Source: Colius striatus
Lineage: Eukaryota > Chordata > Aves > Coliiformes > Coliidae
Direction: 5' to 3'
DNA: 64,000 nt
NCBI RefSeq assembly: GCF_028858725.1
Contig: NC_084771.1
Span: 5,732,915 to 5,796,914, forward strand
Shown here: piece after piece, positions 35,247 through 47,672 of the stretch
Numbering within the stretch: position 1 is the stretch's first letter
Layout of the letters: every line of letters starts with the position of its first letter
Notes under the pieces: generated by a model
Seen by the model: the letters and a program-made list of their open reading frames with translations, nothing else
Told to the model about the DNA's origin: nothing
Databases searched by the model: none
Program-made: the position numbers and the translations under genes

Positions 35247-38200
35247 GTGAGTGTCGGCGGGACCGGGGCGGCCCGAGCAGCGCGGCCGCCCCGACGGGCT
35301 CTGCGGCCGTCACCGCACGCACCCCCGCCACCCCGCGCCGGGGCTCCCTTTCCTCGCTTTCCTGTCCCCCCCCTGCTGGTACGCTCAGGCGGGAGGTGCC
35401 GCCGGCCCGGGCCTTCCCTCCAGCCCAGCCTCCTTCCCTCAGGACTCCCGTCCCCCGCCGCCTGCCCGCTCGCCTGCCCGGGGTGGTCTGAGGGTCGCTG
35501 GAGGCTTTTGTGAAGGCCTTCCCTTGCCGCCGCGAGCTCTTTGGGAGCCCTTCGTCCCCGGCCGCCGGGACTCACCTGCGGCCGGTGGGACCTGGCTAAG
35601 GGGGCTGTTTGTTGCTGTTCGACTTCTCCTGACTCACGCCCTGATGTGCAGAATCAAGCTGGAAGCCAGACGTTGTTGAAGCGCTGTGCTCAGCGTCATG
35701 GCTTAGTAAAGACACCTTTGAACTGTAATTTTTACCTTTCCTGTGAAAAGAAGTTCTCTCCTGTAACGTGAAAATATTCTGAGTGCTTGATTTGCTTTCA
35801 GACTCTGTAATGTTCGTTTGTGACTGGCTTAAGTGTTGTTGGGAAGCATGTGACTTACTTTGGTCTACATGGCTGAAAAGCTGAAACCTTCCATTTAAGA
35901 GCAAACGTTTTTAGTTGATTTAAAACAAGAATGGCTCTTTGTTTCTGCTTGCTGGTCTTTGTGTCATAGTCCAAAAGTGTAATTCTTGCTTTGTGTGATT
36001 GATGTTCTGTGGTTTGGTTTGTGTCTTTTTTTTTTAGATACCTATGTAGTTAGGAATGTAGGAAGGCTATTAGCTTCTTTCTGTAAAAAGACCCCTTTTC
36101 CTTCAAAGTAGTGTAGGGAAATTCAGTTTTCAAGTTGTATAGATGTGAAGTGTTTGCAGTTGGCCTGTAGATCAGCTAGTCACAGTAGGTACTAATCAAA
36201 ATGGTATATGTTTGAAAAGTACCTTGTCTTTACTGCTTAATACCTATTTTGGAGCAGGATTGTACTCATTTGATTGTAGTCTTATATTTGTTTATCATTG
36301 ACCAGATTTGAAAGGCAGATCTCTTATGGTACAGGATTAGCACTGTGCAAAACCAGAACTTCTTTCCTGGTATAGTTTTCTTTTTAATGTTAATTTGTGG
36401 TGTAGGTGGTTAATATAGTTAGGCTGTACAGTTATTAACAAAGCTGATAAGTGCGACGAGCCTTAACACACAGAGTTTTTGGGTCTATATGTAGCTTCAT
36501 TATGTGGCAGATGTCACAAGGGATGGTTTCCATAAAATACTGAGTTTTCCCGTTTTGCCTTGTTTATCATTCTATGCTTAGTCAGAAGGAGACTTCCAAA
36601 GGACACACTTGGCTAAGAGACAGGCATGTAGCATCATGGAGGTTGAGCAGAGCTCTGTTGTTAATGTGTTCCTGGTATGTAGAGTTTACAGTGTTAACTA
36701 ACAATAGATAATTTAGAATGCAAGACTAATTTAATAAGAGCAACTGTAAATCTTTAATATTGTGTGTGCTCTTTTAAAGGAGACCATGTACTTATTTTTC
36801 CTAAGAACTTGAGTCTGGTAAAAGTAAGTTTTGTTTCATGGTCTAATCTTCTGACTTTGCCAAGTTACACAGCAGCTGTCATGTGAACATCATTCCTGAA
36901 TGTATTTGGGAAAAGAAACAGAAAGTGATATTATTGTCTGAGAAGGGCTGAGAGAGGAAAAGCTTAGCTGTGTGCAGGAAGATGCCCAAATACCTAGGGG
37001 TATAAGCATGGTTAACTTCCACATTATAATAATTTCAAAACCATATATTTTAAGTTTTAGAAAAGTAAATATTCTCAATTCCAACTACTTGACGCCAAAC
37101 CTCCTGACACAAGATACAACATAAAAAGAAGTAGTCCTGTTTCCTTTCTCCAGAATGTTTTTAGTAACAACTGTTCTGCAGTTTTGCTTCCTTTCTGAAG
37201 TATTTTAAAAAATAATGTCCACTGATGTATAATGGCAGTGCTAACAATGTCTTCCTACCTGTTCCATTGCTGCCAGGGGTCAGCCACAGCACAAAAGTCA
37301 GATGATGTTTGAAAGCTGAAGGAATGAACACACTGTCATCTCCTCATGTTGAAGTGTGCGTCTTTATATTTCCTACGACTGAAATGACTTGTTAAACCTC
37401 AAGGATTCTGAAAAAGAGAAAACAAAAAGTAAGTGTTTTTGAGCTGACTGGGGTACACTTTTATGTAAGATGGGGTGTGTGTTTTTCAACAAAATCTAAG
37501 TAATTGATGTGGAACCTTTCTGTTGGATTGTTGTGTATAATGGAAGGAAAGACTGTGCAACAGGCTCTGTGTGATGTGGCTGGACTCAGTAATGCATAAC
37601 ATAATAGGCAAATACAGAAGTATCAAACTTCTGTGCCTGGCAAAGCCCCTGACTGATCCTGGAAAGAGAGCACACTCAAAAGTGTTGTGCTGCCCCATGG
37701 ATGACTTAGGCAGGAAGGTCCCAGCCTTGCCTTTTGTAGGGATTGAAGCAAAGACAGTTTGGGGATGACTTCATCTTAGTCCTTAGTCTACATCTTTTTA
37801 AACAAGATTCAGAGTGATACTTCCTTTGTGATAATGTGTGTATTCAGAGGACCAGTTCATGTAGTGATAGAAGGAAGTAAACACAGGAGCTGGAAGAAGA
37901 TGGGTCTGATGCATTGCTTGTAAGTGTTCTCAAAGGAAGGTTGGAGGGGAGCCTGAGTAGAGGATGTCATTTTAATCGTTACAGTGTCTTTTTTTTTTTT
38001 TAAACAGTATATCATTATGTAACAGATACAATTTCCATTTCTCTTGTGGATTCATCAGTTAAATCTTTAGCAATAGAACTACAGTGGCCTAAGGGGATAT
38101 CTTTCAAGAAGAATGAGCAGAGAGCAACTGAAGGCTTTCTTAATAGAAAACTTTGAAGCTGTATTTGCTATCCCATAGGCTTTCCTGTCAACCACATCAG

Positions 38201-40574
38201 CTTTTGACAATGTGGGAGGTATACATTCCCTGCAGGGGATGCAAAGTAGAGAAAATAGACTGGGTGGGTTTAGAAAGCCACGGATGAGCCTTCAGGCATA
38301 GGTTTCCTACAGATATAGTGCTGATTCTAGAGGTAATATGACAAATGGTTCCTGAAAAAACCTCCACTCTTGTCATGCCACCTAATCTAGCTAATTTTAA
38401 CAGCTACTTGCTGTACAGGGCTATGTGCATAGAGAGAAAGCTACTACTTTCTTTGATCTGCTCTATGGAACCTCCACTTTAGAACTCAGTCGCCAGAGTA
38501 GATATTAAGAAAAAGGACAAAATATAATTGTGGCAAGAGAACAATATTCTGCATGGAGCAAATGCAGGAGAAGCAATAAGTGAGTACAAGTGAACAGAAA
38601 TAACTTGTAATGTAAATTAAAAGGAAGAGACCTCTGACAATTGCTAGCAAACAGGCCTTAGCAAATAACTGTATTTATTACAACTGCAGTAGGTGCTGCT
38701 TTTCTTTGTTACTATGTGAGAGTACTGCATACTCCTTGTTAAAGCATAAGAAATACCTAACTAACAGATCAGAGTCCATCAGCAGATAAGTTACTTAGTG
38801 TCCATGATGGCACATGTCACACTGTATCATCTCTCTTTGTAGAGGGCTTGTAATACTCTTACAAGAAACCTTGCCGAGACAAAAGACAGGGATATCACCA
38901 GAAGCTACATTTTCAATATACTTTGAAAGGAGGAAGCAATTGAGTTGATAAAAGTCTGTAACATTACTTTTTCTAATTATAATTAGGTCTTGTTGGAAGT
39001 TGTGATTTACTTTGAAAGTAGGATTGGGGGTCAAATTCCAATAGAAAAGACAGTAAAAGAAAACCTTCAAATAGAGGCAGGAAAAATATAAACCAAGACA
39101 GAACTGGAGGTTTTGTACTCTCTCCAGCTGTTATTTATTCAATACCTGGCTTCCGTTTACAAGCTACAAGATTTTGGTCATTATGAAGAAACATCCACAC
39201 AGAAATGCATAGGAGCTGGTAGCACTGGGAAGAAATTTGCCACACTTTCTGCCAGGCTGTTGCTGCTTGCTACCATTTGTACAACTTCCTTGTCAGGATA
39301 ATATTTTTTGTCAGTGCAAGGTCCTCCTTCTAGGATCTTCAAAGTTACTAATAAGCCTATGAAATAGGAGTGGCCAGGCAACTGGTGCACTGCTAATTTG
39401 TCTACTGAATTAGCAATCACTGTGAACTTTTGTTCATTTGCACTTGCTCCAACTGAGTCCCTGGGGGACAATGACTTGCCCTTTTAAATACAGGGCACAT
39501 TAGGGAACAAGAGAATGCCTTTTTTGGGGGGAAGAGGGGCTGTTTTGATTCTTTGCAAACAAATTCAGCAGTCTGTGTGGAGTTGTACAGCTTGCTGCTC
39601 ACAGTCTGGCAGAAAGTTGGCAACACCAGGGATTCTGGAATGCATTTTTTTTAAAGACAGGAAGCCTGGTGAAGAATTGGTGTTTAGCAAACAGGTAGCT
39701 CCAGATTGCAAGGGTTGGGTTTGGGGTTTTTTGTAGGATACAGATTATTTATTTTGTAATGCGTTATTGATGGTTTCAGTTATCTGACTTAAACTTCAGT
39801 GCAGAAGGGCAAATACTAGCGTGCATTTTGCATGCACAGAATCTCTTTTAGGCTTGTACTGCTGACATGCTTTTTGTGTTCCAGTTATGACTTGAATTTA
39901 GAAGGCCTTAAAAGACAAAGCTCATGTGATTTCCCTTGAAAATCTAGATTTAGTAAGCACGTGGAAATGGGGAAGATAATTTAGACATTAAAGGACAAGA
40001 CCCACTAGTGGCATAATCCAGTCTCAAATCAGTAGAATCATGAAGATCCACATGAGGAAAGTAACACTTTCAAGTAACACTACACTTGGAAAGATTTTAT
40101 ACCTTGTAACTACAGTGGTAAAGAAGAGATAGGAGGTATCATGATGTAGTAATGTACATTGACTCCAAAGATCTGCTGTAGAGTAAGTGCAGGTAGAAGC
40201 TTATGACTTGATATGCAAAGGTGGTTAGTTTGTTGGTGTAGATCATGAGTGGCATTTGCCCTTGAACTCTGATGGTATGCAGTCATGAGTGCTCTTGTAA
40301 ATAGTTTAATAGGGCCTCTTCCTTTTCCTGTTTAAATGATACTTGTCTCACAGGTAAGTCACTTTTCTTCCTTTCTGTTTGCCATCATTTGCATAACAAG
40401 TGACAGGTAACTGCTGCTGACCACAAGTTGGTACTTGTAACTTTGATGTCCGAATTGGTGCTGCTCTAGGCATGTTTTTGATGTCAGTGCTTTTAGTGGA
40501 AATCTGTGTTTCAGTTAAGTAGTCTGAACTGATTGGGTCAGGGAGCACAAGCAACATCTTAATGATTAATGATG

Positions 40575-40968
40575 AGCAGGATGGAACACCCTCAGCTATG
40601 AGGACAGGCTGAGAGAGTTGGGGTTGTTCAGGCTGGAGAAGAGAAGACTTTTGGGAGACCTTACTGTAGCCTTTCAGTACTTAAAGGGGGGTATTGGGAA
40701 ATGTTGCAGCGGGACAAGGGGCAATGGTTTTAATCTGAAAGAGGATGGCTGTAGACTAGATGTAAGGAAAACATTTTTTCCACTGAGAATGGGGAAACAC
40801 TGGAACAAGTTTCCTAGAGAGATGATAGTTTCTCCATCCCTGGAAACATTCAAGGTCAGGTTAGATGATGCTCTGAGTAACTTGGTCTAGCGGAAGGTAT
40901 CAATACTTACTTCAGGGGGATTGGGCTAGAAGACCCTTAAAAGTCTCTTCCAACCCAAAGTATTCTGT
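40575..40968 (+). mobile_element. CR1 LINE fragment, ORF2 end plus 3' UTR
   Basis: Sense-orientation CR1: the coding remnant around 40618-40890 still reads as the end of the reverse-transcriptase ORF (LFRLEKRRLLGDL, FQYLKGG, SPSLETFKVRLD), followed by TCTCTTCCAACCCAAAGTATTCTG at the 3' end. It is 5'-truncated, with a short coding frame left open by chance. A T/A tract follows directly. Confidence 0.92.
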
Positions 40969-43900
40969 CTTTTTTTTTTTTAAAAAAAAATAATTTTGCT
41001 TCTAAAGCCCTGCTGCATTGGTACCTTTTACTGTTGCAGGACATGAATATATATCTATTTATTTCCTTTAGAAATAAATACAAGTAAATATTTGTGGTGG
41101 GTTTTTTTTGGTGTGGGGTGTTTTTTAGCTTTATCTGTTTGAAACTGGAATACTCTGCCATATGCTACTTTTTGTTAACTTCTGCTTCTTTATTTTCATT
41201 TCCATTATTGAGTATAGTTCCTTTGTAACCTTTTAAACTGAGTGTGAAAGAGATGTGTTTATTTCTATGGACTTGATTAATTGGTTGTGATCTCACTGTG
41301 TTTCTTTTTAGTTGGTTAGTGTTATTTGGTTAGGGACAGCTCATGACTGGAAAAGTGGCTTCATTGCTGTAGATCTTTCTTGTGACTCTTCTGTATCCCT
41401 GTATATCTTTATATCCAATTCTAAATTTTTATTAACTTTTAATGAGATGCATAATTACTCTTGACTTCATTAAATTAAATGTTTATTTACTGCTATTACA
41501 GATGCAGATGCTTATTTTGGTGACTCTGATAGGATAACTTAGATGCTGTTGTTGGCTCGACTCTTCAGGACTGATGTTTTTCCGTATATATATTAATAAG
41601 ATTTATGTTCCTTTCTGCTTCATACTTAAGAGTAAAGTACTTTTTCTTCTCCCTTCATGGTTGTCTTGGCTTAATTTTACTACTGTCTTAGAAATTCCTG
41701 GAGTTCTGCTCTGTTTTATATGTTATTTCTGAAAACCTCTGTATTACGTGTTATCTCTTCTGTGCAGTCATGGTGCTGACAGATGTGGTTTTGTTTTTAG
41801 AACTTTCTATTTTATGCTTTTAATTTTATTTTGGGAACCACAAGGCAATGTATTCATACTGTGTAGGCTGTTACTGTACCAAATGAAACTCTACAATCTG
41901 TGTGTTACAGCAGCATACCATGTCACTGTAAAGCTGCTTTTTCTTTTTTGCATTTTCTGTTTAAGTGAGGGTGCATACATACCTGCTCTAGCTTACACTT
42001 ACTTCTCAAAAGCAGTGAACATTTTTTTACTAATACTATTTTTTTATTCTCTTTCCATTAATTCTTTATTTTCTATCGAGTCTAACTATGAAAATAATTT
42101 TATCTAGACTGGCAGATGCCTTGCATGTCTCCAATGATGAACCCCATGCACTGATCACTTTCAAGTGTCATGTAATTGTCCAGTTATAACTAACTGAGGG
42201 GTTGTAATTGTTTTCTGAATTACTATGACAGCAGATGACATGCCTTAGTAAGTGTTGTAAGTGTATTTTTAGGAGAGGTCTTGGAGATGCACAGATTTAT
42301 ATTTTAAATTCTTGCATAAATCTATTATCTGGAGCAGGATTTTGAGAACGTTGGCATTATCCTATGTTGTGGCTCTTGATGTGTGACAGAAATTGGAATG
42401 CTTCCAGAAAATGTTCAGTAGAACTTTTTGTTGTTCATTTTTGCCATGTTGTTTGTTCTGATTATGGTAAAAACAAGTAGTTCTCATGCTTATCCAGTTA
42501 CTGTTACATTTTTTTAACATATGGATGTATACATAGACAAAAAAACCCAAAACCCAAACCAAAGAAAACTGTTTAATAATAGGTGTCACTAATTTTTTTC
42601 ATCATGTTTACCTCTTACTCAGTATGTGCTGTAAATGTCATATATGTATAGTATTTGAGCAGTTTAATTTCCTCAGTCTTTCCAGATTAACATATTGAAC
42701 AGCATAGGCTATAAAAGTTGAAAACTTTATTTTATATTATGTGTTATCAAACTTGATTTTGCTCCAAGTGATTGACGGAGGTACAAATCTGAAAGCTTTT
42801 TTTCCCCTAAAGTTTTAATCCAATGAGGGAGGGTCAAAAATAGTAAATACATAGACAACAGTGCTCACAAATTACTTGATGCAGTTTATATGGTCTCAGG
42901 TGTTTGTGGTAGTAATCCCCAAGAGGATGCAGATTACATTGTGTCTGGGTACAAACTGGTTCTTTACACGGGGAAAGATTTTTGGATTGATGCAATCATG
43001 GCTTGGTTATAGAATAGCAACTAATTATTTGGTGGGATTCTGGTGTGAATGAAGCCTTAAAAGGACCAGCAAAATGTCAATGAGCTTTGATTTGTTCCTG
43101 GCTCACAAACAATGAGAACTAGTTTCACTAGGCTGTTGTCAATCTAAATGAGGCTTATGATAGTCTTGGTGGTCTTTCTAAGATGCAATGCACACATAGT
43201 CTAAGCTGTTGGCAGTGAAGAACCTTAGGAAAGAGTAGCTGGTCATTTTAGGTTTCTTAATCCTCAAAAGCTTACCTACATGTTCTGAAGTTTATTCATG
43301 TTTTGTGTATGGGCATATGCTTGCATTTATCAGCATTTATTCATAAAAAACGGATCAGACAGAATTCTTGAATTAACTTCCTAAATTCTGGCCTTGAGTG
43401 CCTGCCCTTTCAAATGCTGTTGTGCTTCCATTCCCATGAATCCTAGGAAACACAAGTATAAATATCATCTTTAATGAAAATACAGATCCCGAGTAGTTTA
43501 ATTGTTATTGTAAGATCTGTGGAGCCTATGTTTCTTGGTACTGTTACTATATTAAGTTCTGGAAACTTTAACAAACCTTTGTTTATTAGTTCAAGTTAAA
43601 TCCGGTAAAATGGCTTTGTCTCCTTGCTGTTCTGGGTTCAGGGAAAAACGTTCAACTTTTTGTAATTGCAGAATATCATAAACAAAGTTGTCTGATTTGT
43701 TTTAAATTTGCAGAGTAATTGTACTTCAACTGCTGACAAATGTGAGGTGTGTATGGTTTTCAATGTCTGTGCAAATACAGAAGTACTTGTGGTGATACTG
43801 AGGAATAAAATCTGTTTGCAGTGGAAAAGTACTTGCAAGATTTTTTTTCCCTGGAAAAGTCCTTTCCCTGTAGAAGGTCTACTGCTGCACCATGATAATG

Positions 43901-44158
43901 AGAGTTGTAGCTATTTTAAGACTGTGATGGAGTATGTTTTTGAATTGTTCATGGCAGTATTACTTTGGGAGGTTGCCAGAAGCTGCTTCTACCAATTTGT
44001 CAGAAAGAGAAATAATGTTATAAATGGAAATATTGCATATTCACTTTAAATGTTTTTGAAAACCTGTTTTGATATAGAGGAGTCCATTTCTTTAAGGATG
44101 TGTTTATTTTTATGGGTAGTTTTAAATAAGAACTTAATCTTGTCTTGTTGCCTGAAGA

Positions 44159-44592
44159 TCACAGAAGCATAGAATAATTCAAGTTGGAAAGGACTTCAGG
44201 AGACTGCAACTTCTCTGGGCCTTGTTTTCCCTACCTGACTTCCCTTCCAGTGCACAAGTGGAGTTTTTTTATCCTTAAATCAAGCTGGAATCTAGTTTGT
44301 TTCAGTTCCCATTCTGTGTTGTCCTCTCATCACTCACCACTTTGAGGACCCTGGTTCTGTCTGTAACCACCTCAGAGTTACTGGTGGGTAGCTTTGAGGT
44401 CCCACTGAAGCTGTGTCTTCTTCAGGCTGAACCACTCCCAGCTGTCTCAGCCTCGCATTATAGGGCAGGTGCTGGTGGTCCTGGTCCTCTTGCTGACTCT
44501 CTGCTGAGCTCACAGCAGTTTAGAAATCCTTGTCTTGTACAGGGGTCCAAAAGTGGACACTGATCTAAAAAGTGTCTGATGGGTGTTCTGTA
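44159..44592 (-). mobile_element. CR1 LINE fragment
   Basis: It starts with TCACAGAAGCATAGAATAATTCAAGTTGGAAAGGACTT, the inverted CR1 3' end, and continues through CTTCAGGCTGAACCACTCCCAGCTGTCTCAGCCT and GGGGTCCAAAAGTGGACAC, the inverted coding part. It is strongly diverged, so an older copy. Confidence 0.85.
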
Positions 44593-47500
44593 GTGTAAAG
44601 TTTAATTACTTGACCAGAGTTTACTTACAGAAACCAGGGAAAAGTGAGTAGTAGTAAATGTGCTTATTGGTGTATTTGTGTTTTCAAGCATGATTGGATT
44701 TCAAAGTGAAATTTAGGTAACATTAAAAGAGTTCTTCCACTTATATGCTGATGAAATAACTTGCATTGGCTTTAGTGAAAATGTTAGATGTATTTTTAAA
44801 GAAATCTGACAGATAACATCTTAACTTTCAATATTTATTCAACTTAATTGGTTCTGATCAAGTCTAATTTGTACCATTGAATTGTTGGAAATGAAACAAA
44901 GTAATTGGTTGTGATTTTAGAATTAAATACCCTATAGAAATTGAAGTCATTGAGTGAATTCATCCTCACTGTAAAGCATGTTTAAAGCAATGAGTTTCAT
45001 GGAGGGTTCAGGGAGTTTTATATGAAGTAAACTTCCATACACAGAAACAGGTATCCAAAGGTCTGTTTGAAGTAGCCCAGTGGTGTGGCAGGGTGGAGGG
45101 GAGGTGAGCTGTGTCCTGCTCTGTTGTCAACTTCTACAAAGACATATTTTTGTGAGAATCTGAAGGGATCTCTGCTTATTCCTTTTAATTTCCATGGAGG
45201 TTTGGAAAAGTTACAGTCAGTGTTCTGGGGTCAGATGGTTCTTGCAGAATTGTAACTTATGTAACGCTACATTCAGCCGAAACTTGGTGAACATGCAGTA
45301 AGGGAAGGAAATAGGATAGAAAGCAAAGGAGGAAGCAGAAGGCTTTAATTCACTTCCGACTGTTCCCAAAGGTATGCTGTGACTGGAGGTGGTATTGAAA
45401 GGTGTAAGGAATGTCCAAATGAGCCATTGTTTTTGTGAGCTTAGTCAGTAGGTTGAGGTGAGTGTCCAGGATCCTGAGTGAGCTTGTGTGACCTCTGCTG
45501 CTGCTTGTGACCTCTGTGGCTGCGCTGGCAGAAGTAGCTGTGGTTACAACATCAACAGCTAGATGGATGTGCCTGTACCTGCTGCAGCCAAATTTTCCAT
45601 TTTGCAGTGTAGATCTATTCAGAGTTGCCACATCTTGTAAAAGTCACTTTGCTAGGGCTTGTTTATGCTCTCTTGTCTCTAATAGTTGCAGCCTTAGTTT
45701 AAATTTATGTGAACTCTGGTTAAAACCACTTTCTATGCTGACACAGAAAAATTTGGGCTGCTGTTCCTTTGTGTCTTTGTCTTACCTGATATTTCTTGCT
45801 TAAAATATGAACAAAAAACATAAAAGACAAAATGGAAAACATTTTAAAACAAGCTTTTGAGAAAATATGCCATTTATTTTATAAATACCTAGTTATTGGA
45901 AAACCTAAGCTGCTGTACACTAAGGAAAGTAATCCGAACAAATATGGGATGTTCACAAGTTAACACAGCAATATAAAAAATGAAATCAACCTTACGTTTT
46001 ACAATAAGTAAGATATTGCAAGGAAGGAAAACTGTGAAAATACCTTCTCTAAATCTTCCAAATTTGATAGTCAAAACAATCTCCAGTGTTGCAATAGTTT
46101 TTCTGTGGAGAACGGTTGGAAAGAACAGTGATTTAACGTTGATTGATAATAGCTTTTCATTTAAATTGTTGACATTGTGTTAAAATCAGTTCAGGAGCCC
46201 TCTGTGTCAGTGTCTGGAGAAGGCTGAGACCCAGATAAGAAGTAATACTTTTGTGTGACACAGTCATACAGGCTTTGCAGCATTCAAAAGCATTTCTCTT
46301 CATTTTTCAGCTTGATTTTTACACTAATAAGCTATAGCACTGAATGGTACAATTTTAAACACAGTGTCAAGTTTCCCAAGTTTTCTTTATGAGATGTGGA
46401 AGGTTTGGACATTCTAAAGGGGTAACAAACCTGTAGAACTTCAGATTGTGGTTTCCTTCCTTCTTCCTGCACAGAGACATTCCCATATTGTTACAGCAAC
46501 TTGTAAATGTTTTGGATCTTGCAGTGTAATCGTTTGTGCAGGACTGTGGTAGTATCACTGCCAGCCCACTGTTACGCAGGAGCATGGGGTGATTTGTCAT
46601 GATGCAGAGATCCCTGCAAGTGTTTTTCAATGTTGAGAGGGGACGGAAAGTGCTTGTTTAAGGCTCCAATGTTTCATCTATGAAATAGAAACAAAGGTGA
46701 TGTAGTCTATAATCACCTCTCCCCCAACCAAACAAAAGCTCTTCAGGGTCACTGTAGGATGTCAGATTGGCTGGATGAAGGGCATGTATCTAGTGAAAGA
46801 GATGCACAGTTTGATACAAACATACTGTTTGGAGTAGCTTCAACTATGAGTTGTTTTTCTAGTGTTGATTCTAGAGATCCCTTGTGCAGTGTCAGGAAAT
46901 GATTAGGAAGATGAATCCTGTGTCACACGTTTCTGTCTCTGATCAATACCATTGAAAAAAAACCCCAATAAAATGCTTTTCCTGTAAGCATGTCGAGGCT
47001 GTTGCAGACCAGAAGGCTGGACACTCCCCCTTCTGGTGTGCTAACTGAAGCTTCACTTTAGGAAATGGGGGATTGTCTTCAAAAGTAGAAGTAATATGGA
47101 ACTGCAGCTTTTTCCTTCTCTCCCTGTTTTTTCTAACGTGAAACACTTGAGTGTACTGACATGCTTGTGACTTCAAGAGCTGTGCAATGATTTTATAGCT
47201 TCCTGTTTTCTTAAATGAAGTCTTAAAACAAACGCTCCAAATAGGTTGCGTTTCATAATGTGTATCTTGTCACTTAAAACAAGCACTCTAGTGTCTGTTG
47301 ACCGAACTAATAATAGTATGCAAACAGCTGAATTCCAAAATACAGCTTGAGTCAGAATATTCCTTATAATAAGACACAGTCCCAGAGCTAGCAATGATTT
47401 TCGTGTTCGATTTGAATGCTTTTAAAAGGTAACCCTTAATTATAAGGCATCGTGCAATCTTTTAAGTTAGTAGTAACTTGCAAAACGTTCTTGGAAGCTC

Positions 47501-47600
47501 TTGATGTCTACCTGTGGACCTCCAAAGTCTAAAAACTCTCCTGTCAATAGTATGTAGTCCAGGAGGAAGTTAAAGTCTCCAATTTGTGCTTTCTCATCAG

Positions 47601-47672
47601 ATACCCGGTATGGCTTCATCATCAACACCTAAATACAATTCAAACTCCTTGGAGAGTTCCTCGAGTAAAAGG
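47601..47672 (+). CDS. MTM1: MTM1 exon 2 (start codon; residues 1-21)
   Basis: The acceptor CTCATCAG precedes ATACCCGGT, then ATG at 47610-47612. There are 63 coding nt to the donor AGG|GTGAGT at 47673. The peptide [15 protein letters not shown] closely follows the human MTM1 start. Human exon 2 also carries 63 coding nt. Confidence 0.93.

Larger units (their letters stand above)
34735..35610 (+). promoter_or_regulatory. MTM1: CpG-island promoter of MTM1
   Basis: GC content and CpG density rise sharply at about 34735 and fall near 35610, between AT-rich flanks. The island holds a 50-bp tandem repeat, two ACTACAACTCCCGGCAGG-type motifs, a GTCACGTGAG box and a good splice donor at 35247. No TATA box stands out, in keeping with a dispersed housekeeping-type start. 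It is the only such island before the MTM1 exons and points the same way, so it is taken as the MTM1 promoter. Long open frames on both strands here are due to composition. Confidence 0.8.
35247..47600 (+). other. MTM1: MTM1 intron 1 (12.4 kb)
   Basis: Runs from the exon 1 donor to the CTCATCAG acceptor before the ATG exon. It is AT-rich sequence without recognisable exons and holds two CR1 fragments (40.6 and 44.2 kb) and simple T and A tracts. Open frames here are short and match nothing I know outside the CR1 pieces. Confidence 0.7.

Noticed and set aside
34554-35491. Long overlapping open frames (up to 226 codons) across the MTM1 CpG island
   Set aside because: They come from GC-rich DNA and the 50-bp repeat, which has no stop in any frame. 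No splice, domain or codon-use support.
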